From: Haplosporangium gracile
Taxonomy: Eukaryota > Mortierellomycota > Mortierellomycetes > Mortierellales > Mortierellaceae
Length of the DNA: 30,511 nt
Direction: 5' to 3'
Assembly: GCA_015499985.1 (NCBI GenBank)
Contig: JAAAUF010000501.1
Location: 1 to 30,511, forward strand
A program made the translations under genes and the position numbers. Positions 8,969 through 19,173 of this stretch are shown here, piece by piece. The notes below the pieces were generated by a model. The model saw nothing but the letters and a program-made list of their open reading frames with translations, had not been told where the DNA came from and made no database searches. Numbering within the stretch: the first letter of the stretch is position 1; each line of letters starts with the position of its first letter.

Positions 8969-10637
8969 CTAGTGCGCTGAAGGTGCAGGAGCGCTTTCGA
9001 GGTCACCCCCAGCTGCAGATCCTTGGCCCGTCGGGTTGGCATAGCGTCCAGTGGCCGAAGTCAACAGACCCTGCCGCTCACCATGACCAGCCTCGTTCTC
9101 AACCATCGACAACTGCTGCGCAAACCAATCTGTCCGGTTCCTGTACAGAACATAATGCTGCGTAATAAACACCAGATCAAACGCAATGCTCAAAAAGCCC
9201 AGTCCAAACTTGACAGGATCCCCCGAGATGCCCGACCAGTCGTCAGAGATATAAGCATCCAGGACCAACTGTCCAATGCTTAGGGTTCCTCCTGTGAAGT
9301 CCAACAGGATGTTGTGGATACTCCATCCAACGGTTGACTTTGCGGCCCAGTTGATATAGACCTGAGGGCAGTACTTGATGAAGCTGATGATTAGCTTGAT
9401 GTAGCTGAGGAAGTAGAGGATGTCGATCCATTTGTAGTTGCCAACTCCTGAAAGAGCCCGCCCGACGAGGATCAGGACAGTGACACCCGATGACAGAAGG
9501 AACGCCCGAGCAAAACTAGAGACCCGCTGACCTTCATCTCGCTACCAATTTTAGTAACGAAAAGAAAAAATCGTGTTAGTTCGTCTCCCATTGATTACGA
9601 GAATGACAAATAGAACTACTTTGTCACTAAATAATCGTCTTTGTATTTTGTGCGTAAAGGAAGCAAAGAAGTATGGATGGAAAACAAGGGATGACATGAA
9701 AGAAAGAAAGAAGAAAGAAAGGGAAGGTCGACCCTTTTATTGGTTATGTTTTTATGGTTTTTAGCGTTTCGTTTGTTGCGCGCCCTCTCGGTCTTATGTC
9801 TGTCCTTTTGAGAAAAAAAAAATCAATGGCGTGCTCCGGATCATGTCTGTGCAAATTAATGCAACACCTTTCCTTTAACCTTTTCGGGCGGCACTCGGCG
9901 CTCGCTCCTAATCCCATGCATACCCCTGCACCTGATCCATTCAAATGACCATCTAATGTCCCACGCCTCCAAACGCATCCTCTTTTTTATTTCTCTTTGT
10001 ACTCCCACACAAACACACAAATAAAAGTCCCAAAAAAAAACACTCAACAACAATGAAAAACAAGACGATCGACTTTTGCTGCCAAGTGTTGAAATACCTT
10101 GTACACCCAGGATTGTACGAGAGTAAAAGCCGAGAGGATGAGGGCATGAACGGCGAAAAAGACGTCATTTGCGCGGACAAGGTTCGCCTGTCCGTCGTTC
10201 CTGCGCTTGTATTCTTCTTGGATCTCGGTGCTGAAAAAGAAGGACAAGTTGAAAACCTGCGGAAAGTGGGAAAGTGGGAGAGTGAGAAAGCATGAGAATG
10301 AAAGAGTGAGTAGTAGATCATTATTATTTATCAATACGGATCGTGTATGCATCATTACAATAGCACGAGAAATAAGCAAGGATAACATGACCCTTGCAAC
10401 CTGCAACCATAAAAAAAAAAGCAGCTCCAAGGTTACCGAATAGCAGAAGAAGCCGACGACGTTGAGGTGAACAAAGTCCATGGAGAGGCCTTGGACGGTT
10501 TTCCGCCGCCAGTTGAGGATGGCCTGTGGATAGAAGGATGCAGACCAGGCAATAAAGTATGCCCACCCGATGAGATATGATAAGAAAGGGCCGAACCCGC
10601 CCTGTGCTGCGGGTACATCAACGATGGTCGGCGACAT
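8969..10637 (-). CDS. Cystinosin (lysosomal/vacuolar cystine-proton exporter)
   Basis: Three exons on the minus strand (10637-10437, 10256-10098, 9541-8969), all phase 0, give 310 residues. This is a seven-helix PQ-loop transporter of the cystinosin family (human CTNS, yeast Ers1). PQ-loop 1 is [16 protein letters not shown] (PQ at residues 37-38) and PQ-loop 2 is [20 protein letters not shown] (PQ at 179-180). The signature LLDFTGG follows at about 199-205, and [16 protein letters not shown] near 227 also matches animal cystinosin. It exports cystine from the lysosome or vacuole with protons. It lacks the long luminal glycosylated N-terminus of the human protein and has a soluble Ala/Ser/Gly-rich C-tail. 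Intron 2 is 556 bp, the longest in the window. Its promoter is shared with ERJ5 on the opposite strand and carries a TCACGTGA element. Confidence 0.93.
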
Positions 10638-11096
10638 GTATGTGTATTTGTTGTAAAGTGAGAAGAAGGAGTAGAAGTGGTAGTGGCGGTGGTTATTGTG
10701 GTAGGTAGGCCGGTGTAAGGAGTTGTTCGTTTGACATGTAAGGAAAGTGGCATGTAGAAGTGAGGAGAAGAAAGAAGAAGAGGAAGTTCAGCGTTGAAGC
10801 AAAGAAACCAAAAAGAAGTGAAAGTGATGAAATGATGCGACAACGTTGTAAATCTGCCAGAAGGTCAAGCGCGTCTGCTTCTGCTTGTTCATTTTTTTTT
10901 GGTGGCAACCCTTTTTTTTGAGAAGTAGTCACGTGAGTGTCCTAGCTCTAATTACGATTCGCATCGACCAATCAAAAGGGTCCACCACCGTTGGCGTTTT
11001 TCTTCATGCTCACCCCCTCTTTTACTTTAAACACCCCTTTGTCCGTTTTTACTTCTTTTCTCCAACCCACTCCATCACCAAAACAACAACATCATC
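10638..11096. promoter_or_regulatory. Divergent promoter of cystinosin and ERJ5 homologues
   Basis: This 459-bp region lies between two start codons pointing away from each other. It holds AAGTAGTCACGTGA at 10923-10936 and a CCAAT box at 10968-10972 (plus orientation). The ERJ5 leader is CA-rich (ACAACAACATCATC) just before the ATG. On the minus side a 34-codon upstream ORF with an A-rich start context begins at 10892. The 79-codon minus ORF reaching 10932 begins with GTG, so I do not treat it as a gene. Confidence 0.55.
10923..10936. promoter_or_regulatory. TCACGTGA palindromic E-box element, copy 2
   Basis: It is identical over 14 bp to the element at 3006-3019. The palindrome core is at 10929-10936, about 300 bp from the cystinosin start and 160 bp from the ERJ5 start. 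In animals TCACGTGA is the core of the CLEAR element that controls lysosomal genes including cystinosin; in fungi Cbf1-type factors bind CACGTG. Function here is inferred. Confidence 0.45.
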
Positions 11097-12497
11097 ATGC
11101 GCTGGAACTTGGCTCTGCTGATGGTCCTCGCCATCCTGGCCCTCATCCAGACCGTCGCCGCCTGGGAGGAAGGTACAACAACACTCTTTTGTTCAGGAGC
11201 AATACCACCGCAATATAGCACGTCGTTTAAGGAGAAATGGCAATCTGATCAGCTCCCAACGAGCAAACCATCATCTCGCCAAACCCTGAGTACTAACACT
11301 TTTACTTACTCTATTGTTGACCGTTGACAATTAATAGGCGATTTTGAAATCTTTGATCTTGTCGATGCCCTCGAGAAGGCCGAGGGTCCTGAAATCAACT
11401 TTTACTCATATATCGGTGTCGCCCAAAAGACCCCCAAGTCTGAGATCGAGCGTGCCTTCCGCAAGAAGTCGCGCACCCTCCAGTAAGCACTACTTCTCTT
11501 CTTTTTTTTTTTACTTTCGTCAGGGCGACAAACAAACTTTTTTTATCAATTTAATAGCTTTAGTTTTTTTTTTCTAACTTCCAAGACGATCGCTCACCGC
11601 TATACTCTTTTTTGTTTCGACCCTTCTTTCCTTCATGCTAGCCCCGATAAGAACAAGGGACCTAATGCACAGGAAAAGTATGCCCGCCTGTCAAGCATCA
11701 TCTCTATCTTGCGTGACGACGGCAAGCGCGACCGTTACAACTTCTTCCTCAAGAATGGCGTCCCCCGCTGGCGTGGATCCGCCTATCTCTACAGACGTCA
11801 TCGCCCCGGTTTCAAGTCCGTGGTCGTCTTTTTGTTCATCCTCGCCTCAGGATTCCAATACTTGGCTCGTTATGTCGCTTATGTACAGGAGCGGAAACGC
11901 ATGTCGGGAATGATTGAACAGTACAAGGAGATGGTTCGTGAGCAACAGCAAAAGGTTCTTGAGGGTCCTATTACTGGACGCCAGCGTCGCTCTGGCGGTA
12001 ACTTGACACCTGAGGCTGTCACCCCCCTGGAGGAGGCTGAGGGCCCCATGTATGCTGTTAACCAGTACGGCGAGGAGATCGAGTTGACCCTCGACAACGT
12101 CCATCCTCCCAAGGCCAAGGACTTGTTCATTGCTCGCCTTCCCTTCTGGGCCGTCAAGTTGGCCCTCTTGCCCTGCCCCCAGTCCGTCAAGAACTCTGTC
12201 TATGCCATGAGCATCTTTGAGAGCATCCGCCCCGAAGGCGACAAGGCCGAGGCCGATGCCAACATGCGCAAGGTCCGCAAGGCAGAGTTGGCCAAGAAGC
12301 GTGCCGCCAAGCGTGCTGCTCAGCAGAAGCAGTCGCCCAGCGTCAGTGATGACGAGGATGTCGCCTACGGATCCGAGGATGACGATGAGGCCGTCTTGGC
12401 TACTCGTGCGAAGGAGGAGGAGCTCGCAGCTGCCAGGAGACGTCGTCGCATGAAGGCTCCCGGTCAGGCCTCCCTCAAGGGTGGACGTCGCGGATAG
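11097..12497 (+). CDS. ERJ5: ER membrane J-domain protein (ERJ5 type)
   Basis: Three exons, 11097-11172, 11338-11482 and 11642-12497, give 358 residues. Residues 1-22 form a signal peptide (LALLMVLAILALIQTVAA core). The J-domain spans about 44-105: INFYSYIGVAQKTPKSEIER, then KKSRTLHPDKNKG with the HPD triad at 74-76, then YARLSSIISILRDDGKRDRY. A membrane helix follows at about 132-155 (SVVVFLFILASGFQYLARY), then a long charged C-terminal half with Lys/Arg- and Asp/Glu-rich segments. This order (luminal J-domain, one membrane span, cytosolic tail) matches yeast Erj5, a type III J-protein that stimulates the ER Hsp70 Kar2/BiP. Intron 1 contains a perfect TACTAAC branch site at 11291-11297; intron 2 splits the His codon of HPD. 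The gene is convergent with PRP28 and divergent from cystinosin. Confidence 0.9.
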
Positions 12498-12654
12498 ATA
12501 CACATTGCACAATACATATTTTGTTCTTTTTGTTTTTTTTTTTTTTTTTATTTTTNNNNNNNNNNGCTTGATTTGTTAATTCAATTAATGCTAGAAAAGA
12601 AAAAAAAACGAACGATAGTTACCAGAACCTGAGGAAGGGATACCGAATAGGTGC
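12498..12654. other. Convergent intergenic region of ERJ5 and PRP28
   Basis: The 157-bp region between two stop codons contains a long T run, an assembly gap, and TTTATT at 12547-12552, which reads AATAAA on the minus strand about 105 nt past the PRP28 stop. The region serves as 3' UTR for both genes. Confidence 0.5.
12556..12565. other. Assembly gap (10 N)
   Basis: Ten N bases directly follow a T-rich run. Ten is probably a placeholder length. The gap lies in intergenic 3' sequence and does not interrupt either gene. Confidence 0.98.
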
Positions 12655-15600
12655 CTAGAACTCATCGTTACCTCCTCCGCCGCGGCGACGACCACCAATG
12701 CCGCCCTTGGTCATGGCGGCCTCGTGATTCCGGAGTTCAGCAGGAACGGTGGCCAAGGTAGACTTGGTCAACATCTGCTTAAGATCATAGTAGACATCGG
12801 TATCGTAGCTCGACAAAAACGTGACAGCAACTCCCGAACGTCCTGCACGACCGGTACGACCGATACGATGGGTGTAGTCCTCAATGTTCTTGGCCATATC
12901 AAAGTTGATAACCAAAGAGACGTTCTGCACATCGATACCTCGACCAGCGACATCTGTCGCCACAAGGACATCGGCCTTGCCGTTCTTGAGCTGCGACAGC
13001 GACAACTCACGCTGCTCCTGAGACTTGCCTCCGTGAAGGGTCACCGCACGAAGACCTGCACCATTGATCATCTTGGCCAAAGTATCACATCCCTTCTTCT
13101 GGTTCACAAACACGATCATTGGGGGAGCAAACGAACCCTTCAACAAATCCATCATGCGGTTCCTATTAGTGGTAAGAAAAAAACAAAATTGATTGTTAGT
13201 AAAACGTAGATTTATCTATACAGACACAAACAACAAAAGGCATCAAGGAAATGGCAAAGAGCATACTTCTTCTTGTTCTCGTCGGTAACCATCTCGACGC
13301 GCTGTTCGACAGTCTCGACGGCCTGACCAGCAGTACCGATAGTAACAACAGCGGGGCGGCGGAGATATCTCTTTGCAAGGCGCTCCACAGCAGCGGGCAT
13401 GGTAGCTGAGAACATGGTCGTCTGGCGGTACTTCTTGTGAGTGTCGTTGTCGATAGACATCGTCATCTTACTTGCATCCTCGGCCTCGTCAGTATCAGGC
13501 TTCAAGTTCGACAGAGGAAGGGCATCCAGAATAAAGTTGACATCTGCCTCAAAACCCATATCAATCATCCTGTCAGCCTCGTCCATGACGACGTAGGTAC
13601 ACTGGTTCAGAACCAACATGCGCCTATCCAAACAATCCTTGAGACGACCAGGAGTAGCAATAACAATCTCGGCTCCGTTCCTCATGTTAAACGCCTGCTC
13701 CTCCATAGAGTGACCTCCGACAATAGACACACAGTGAAAGTTAAGTGGCACGGCAAACTTGAGAGTCTCTTGTTCGATCTGCTGGGCCAACTCACGTGTA
13801 GGAGCCAGAATGAGGGCATATGGACCGTCTCCCATGTTCTGCTCATTGAGCTTGGGCAGTTCCGAGATAAACTGCAGCATAGGGATCAAGAATGACGCAG
13901 TCTTACCGGAACCAGTCTCGGCAATACCAATGATATCACGATTCTGAAGACCGATCGGGATGGCCTGGCGCTGAATAGGCGAGGGCTCTTTGTATCCGAC
14001 CTTCTCAATGACTGAGAGAATACGAGGGCTGATTATCGATTCCTCCCATTTACGGATCGGGTTAGGTATACTACCACCTAAAGATAATTCATAAAGGAAA
14101 TAACAAGTAGTAGTTAGTAATGCAATAAGAGATCATTACAACGACATCGACGACCTGATAGCGAAAGGAACGATAACTGTACCTTTGCATGAAATGTTGA
14201 AATCTTCCTTGAAAATACGCCAATCTCTCTCGCGCATTTGATCCAATGGCTTCTCGGTCCAGTGGCGGTCCGCATAGTTGACCTTGCGTTCCTTTTGTAC
14301 AGCCATATCTCCAAGCTCACTATTCGACAATAAAAAATAAAGAAATTTCGTGGTCAGTACCATATAGTTTGCAGTATGTAGATTTACAACCACAAAAAAA
14401 AACAAGCAGGCCCTAATGGAAGAGTGCATACCCTGCACGGGTCACTTCGGCGTCCGTTCGACGGTTGGCCATAAGCTTGTCGTAGAACTTGTCCTTGCTC
14501 TTGGTATCCTTGAGATCAATGCCTGCAAAGCTGCCACGACCAAACAATTGGGCACTATGTCGGTGAGTATAGAGTGGGTTCAAGTCACGAGAAGTGTCGT
14601 CATCGGCATTCCAATCAAAGACAAACTTCTTGTCACTACGCTTTCGGACCTTTCTCTCCTTGTCATCGATTCCCATATAGTGTTTCTAATAGTCATAAAG
14701 ATTTAGAGCAAAGAAAAGGAAAATGAGGGTTAGCGTGCTCGTTGATTCTTTACTTTCAAGGATAACATCGCCAAAGAAGAATAACCGACAGCGGTCCCGG
14801 TGGAGGTTGACATACTTTGACCATCTCGATCTCCTTGTCAGCAAGGACAACTCCCGAAGGTGAATCACTCCCGGTTGTGTCCTTGTTTCCTTCCCGTCTG
14901 GTCTTTTCCCGTTCGTTTCTATCACGATCACGACTGTTGATCCGACTGTCATATCCATAACGGTTGTTGTCGTGAACTTCAGCTCTGGCCTTGGCGTCAA
15001 ACTCTGCTCTTTGCTGTCGTTCAAGGTCCTGTGCCTGTCGCTGCGCTTCCACTTCCTTTTGGCGCTTCTGAATCGCCAGTTCCGCACGCTGCTCTTTTGT
15101 AAGGAATTTAGGCTATAGTAAAAGTAATAGAAAGAAAGCGACACAGTTGATTAGTAATCAAAAGTCCAAGCTATGGGCGAGCATTCACAACTAACAACAG
15201 ATGCTTGTGAAAGTGTACGTTTTACTCCCATACCTTTTCAAGTGCTTGCTTTTCCTGCTCTTTTTGCTTGATAAGCTCCTCAAGTGAGATTGGGACCTTT
15301 CGTGCTGGCGTTGCAGAAGGCGAGTCGGTATCCATGGGCGTTCCTCTGTCAGAGTCCGTTCTTGAGGGAGGCGATAGGCCTCTGTCTTTGCTGGAGCCGT
15401 TGGTATGATTGTCGCGGGAAGAGAAGCGGGCATCGCGGTAAGAGTCTCGACCGCCGTTACGACTGTCCCGACTGTCGGATGCTCGACTGTCTCTTCCGTC
15501 TCTGTCACGGCTGTCACGACCATCACGGTAATCGCGACCGTGTCGACTGGAGGAGTAGCGATCGCCACTGTCTCTGGCTCTGTTTCTGTCGGGACTCCTG

Positions 15601-15656
15601 CTCCGGCTTCTGTCTCTGTATCCGCTGCCCCCGTTTCTCCTGTAGCTGCTTGACAT
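12655..15656 (-). CDS. PRP28: Spliceosomal DEAD-box RNA helicase Prp28 (DDX23)
   Basis: Six exons on the minus strand: 15656-15234, 15112-14816, 14685-14432, 14319-14183, 14077-13267 and 13162-12655. The total is 2430 nt, 809 residues, in frame at every junction. Residues 1-140 are Arg/Ser/Asp-rich (RS-like), as in DDX23. Residues 142-240 are a charged helix, then comes the Prp28-specific block [20 protein letters not shown] and [18 protein letters not shown]. Helicase motifs: [17 protein letters not shown] (Q motif), AETGSGKT (423-430), [17 protein letters not shown] (536-539), SAT (594-596), [19 protein letters not shown] (739-746). Prp28 displaces U1 snRNP from the 5' splice site during tri-snRNP integration. 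The Gly/Arg-rich tail ends GGGGNDEF. It is divergent from the mRNA-cleavage gene YSH1, with 320 bp between start codons. Confidence 0.95.
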
Positions 15657-15976
15657 GCTTGTCCTTGTGTGTGTGTTTTTGTTAATGTGAGAGAGTGAAT
15701 GAGTGATGTAAGGGTTCTTGGAAGTGCAGTCAAAAATTGGCTGCGATCGCCTTATTACCCAATATGGCTAAGCCACAATTTTCCTTGCCCTTTTTTCTTC
15801 TTTGCAACTGCAACGCCTTCCTTCTTCTCTCTTTCACAACACACTCTTCCACATCACGCTTCTCATCCCCGCAGCTCACTGTAATCAACCATCGCGCAAC
15901 GCATAACGCGAATACAAATACAACAGGAAAATAATAAACAACAAACAACAAGGAACTTACACGCATCCAGGACACA
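15657..15976. promoter_or_regulatory. Divergent promoter of PRP28 and YSH1
   Basis: The 320-bp region between the two start codons contains two CCAAT boxes in opposite orientation, ATTGG at 15736-15740 and CCAAT at 15759-15763. The 8-bp palindrome GCGATCGC lies between them at 15743-15750. Both flanking genes act on pre-mRNA, so shared control is plausible but inferred. Confidence 0.5.
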
Positions 15977-18900
15977 ATGTCATACAAACGGAAAGCAGAA
16001 CTGCCAGTGGGAGACATCAATGATCTCATGGAAGTAACACCCTTGGGCGCAGGAAGCGAAGTTGGACGTTCGTGTCACGTCCTCAAATACAAGGGCAAGA
16101 CCGTCTTGGTACACAAGCTTTTCTATTACATATGGCGTCTTTCTTATTCGAATAAAAATGAAAAAGTATCTATTACTACCCATCGAATTTGTTTGTTCAC
16201 CAGTCTTTTGTTTCTTTTTCCTGTACTTTTTATATATGTTTGTCTGTCCCTATCCCAATGGATCGTATTATGATACCCCTCGCTCGCAACGAACACAAAG
16301 TTGGACTGTGGTATTCATCCCGGTCAGAGCGGTATCTCTGGACTCCCTTTCTTCGATGAAGTTGACCCGGCCACCATTGACGTCCTCCTGATTACGCAGT
16401 AAGTCCCTCTCCTCTTCTGGCCTCAACTTACTTTTGGACACCATGATTCGTTAGCCAACGATGTTATGTCCTTTGCCTCTTTTTCATATAGTTTCCACTT
16501 GGATCACGCAGCAGGATTGCCTTACTTCACCGAAAGGGTAACAAGCGTCTTACTTTTGTATTTGATACTTATCGAGCTGAAACATGCAAATGCGGACCTA
16601 ATTAACACAACATGACTTTAACTTCTGCCTTTTGTAGACATCGTTTAAAGGACGCGTGTTTATGACCCATCCTACCAAGGCTATCTTCAAGTGGCTCCTC
16701 TCAGATTATGTCAAAGTCAGGTAAGCAGCAAACACAGAAAATATCCAATCATTGGCCGCGACTGAATAAAACATATAGACGACTGATTTATCTCTTTTTT
16801 ACACCTTAAAATTCGTTAGTAACGTGGGCGCTAACGACATGTTGTACGATGAAACTCAGTTGGCGGCATGCTACGACAAGATCGAGACGGTCGACTACCA
16901 TCAGGAGATGAATGTTGACGGAATCAAGTTCACGGGTTACAATGCAGGACATGTCTTGGGCGCAGCCATGTTCTTAATCGAGATCGCTGGTATCAAGGTA
17001 CACAACTCGTCTTTTTTTTTTATATATATAATACGGGAGATAAACAAACCAACAAACCTTTAAAGCCGGATGCTAACGTCAATTTGCCTGCGCATCATAG
17101 ATCTTGTATACGGGAGACTACTCGCGTGAGGAAGATCGCCATTTGATGGCCGCTGAAAAGCCCACAAATGTTCAGACAGACGTTCTTATCTGCGAATCAA
17201 CCTACGGAGTCCAAAGTCATGAACCCCGCATCGACCGCGAACGTCGTTTCACAAGCACTGTCCACGACATTGTCCAGCGTGGCGGACGCTGTCTTCTCCC
17301 TGTGTTTGCCCTGGGTCAGGCTCAGGAACTGTTGCTGATGTTGGACGAATACTGGGCAGCCCACCCGGAGCTGGAATCGATCCCTGTCTACTATGCCTCA
17401 TCTCTGGCCAAGAAGTGCATGACAGTCTATCAGACCTACATCAACATGATGAACTCCAAGATCCGCAAGCAGTTTGCGGTCTCGAACCCCTTTGTCTTCA
17501 AGCACATCTCACATTTGAAGAACATGGATATGTTTGATGACACGGGCCCATGTGTCATGATGGCCTCGCCTGGTATGTTGCAGAACGGACTGTCGAGAGA
17601 GTTGTTTGAGCGCTGGTGCACGGACAAGAAGAATGGACTGTTGATTACGGGATACTGTGTTGAGAACACCCTTGCCAAGGATGTGATGAATGAACCCGAT
17701 GAGATCCAGACTATGAACGGAACCCGGCTCAAGTTGAGGATGTCAGTTGATTACATCTCTTTTTCGGCGCATGTTGATTACACCCAGAACAGTGCCTTCA
17801 TAGACGAAGTCAAAGCTCCCTACCTCGTAAGTTGCGTCTGATGCTCTTAATACCTTTTTGGTGGTAACAGCCGTAAACGTGGAAAAATTTACTCATCATT
17901 GCATATATATTTTTTTATGCATAATAGATTCTGGTGCACGGAGAGACAAATGCTATGGGACGTTTGAAGAGCGCGTTGATGAGCAAGTACTCGGAACGAG
18001 ACGAAGACATCCACATCTTTACACCCAAGAACACCGAAACTGTCAAGCTCTACTTCCGTGGAGAGAAGCTCGCCAGAGTAAGTAGCTCCTTATCTTGTCA
18101 CCAAAAAATGAGTATCAATGCGCTAAATAGCACAAATTTTACTTTGCTAACGGTGAGTCTCGTCTTTACACGTTTAATCATCCTCTAGACGATCGGGCAG
18201 ATGGCGGCGACGTTCCCCGAAAAGGACAAGTTGGTCTCGGGAGTCCTAGTGGTTAAGGATTTCCAGTACACCATCATGGATACATCGGACCTGGAGGAAT
18301 TTGTAGGTCTGCAGACCACATCTGTGGTCCAGCGTCAGATCGTCCCCTACCATGCCTCCTTTGGGCTCCTCAAGTACCATCTCCGCCAGATGTTTGGCAA
18401 GATCCAGGAGTTGGAGCGTGATATCAACAAGAAGGAAACCGTCAGGGTAAGTCTCGCGTCCTCATCTTGCATGAAGCATGGTATTGCATTAGCTCTTTGT
18501 CCGTGCGCCTTGTTTATTAACGAATGTTATTTTATCCTCAATAATTATATGTCAAAATTTAGATCTTTGAGACGGTGGATGTGAAGGAGTATAATGTAAA
18601 CCACGTTCTGCTGGAATGGACCGGAAACTCTGTCAACGACATGGTCGCAGACTCAGTCCTGGCTGTCATCCTCAACATCGAGTCCAGCCCTGCCTCGGTC
18701 AAACTCACCAAATCCGATCACACTCACTCACACTCTCACGGCCATGCTCACCCCCACGTCAAAACCGAAGATGCCTCTTCCTCTTCGTCGTTTTCTTCAG
18801 CAAAGGAAGGAGAGGGAGAATTGTTGGTGGAGCGCCGCCCATCGGACGAATTTGAGGATTTGGTCATGTTTTTCGCATCCCAGTTTGGACCCGAGAATGT

Positions 18901-19057
18901 GGCACAGAATGAAAAGACAAGGACGATTGCTGTGAGTTTGGACGGGATGCAGGCGACGATTGATTGTAAGGATTTTTCGGTGGAGTGTGAGGCTGATGCG
19001 TTGAGGCATCGGGCGCAGAATGTTCTTGAGCGCGCTGTTCGGACTTGTATGCAGTAA
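15977..19057 (+). CDS. YSH1: mRNA 3'-end endonuclease Ysh1/CPSF73
   Basis: Nine exons: 15977-16108, 16301-16398, 16492-16537, 16638-16720, 16820-16997, 17101-17826, 17928-18077, 18189-18446 and 18563-19057. They total 2166 nt and 721 residues, in frame throughout. This is the zinc-dependent endonuclease of the cleavage and polyadenylation factor, a metallo-beta-lactamase with a beta-CASP domain. Metal ligands are visible: HFHLDH (H77, H79, D81, H82), H164 in [10 protein letters not shown]185 in [14 protein letters not shown]403 in SFSAHVDY and H425 in LVHGE. The beta-CASP part ([54 protein letters not shown]) is nearly colinear with human CPSF73. Past about residue 608 the C-terminal domain carries an extra His-rich and Ser-rich insertion ([13 protein letters not shown] at 610-622). 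It is divergent from PRP28. Confidence 0.96.
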
Positions 19058-19167
19058 GAAATTCGGGAGAAGTAGGGGGTTTGTAAGGCGCTGTCAAGGA
19101 GGTGAGATGGAGCGGGAGAGAGAGTTATTGGTGTGACAATGTCGTGCAACTTATTTTTTTCATATGA

Positions 19168-19173
19168 AATAAA
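19168..19173 (+). terminator. AATAAA polyadenylation signal of YSH1
   Basis: AATAAA lies 110 nt past the YSH1 stop codon and is followed by an A-rich segment. Confidence 0.5.

Noticed and set aside
10693..10932. 79-codon minus ORF in the cystinosin/ERJ5 promoter
   Set aside because: Its first codon is GTG and its second half is hydrophobic low complexity; it overlaps the shared promoter and has no donor that joins it to cystinosin.
11847..12512. 221-codon minus ORF opposite ERJ5 exon 3
   Set aside because: It is a shadow of the codon-biased ERJ5 coding exon on the other strand.
13437..13895. 152-codon plus ORF opposite PRP28
   Set aside because: It is an antisense shadow of the helicase exon, which has clear motifs on the minus strand.
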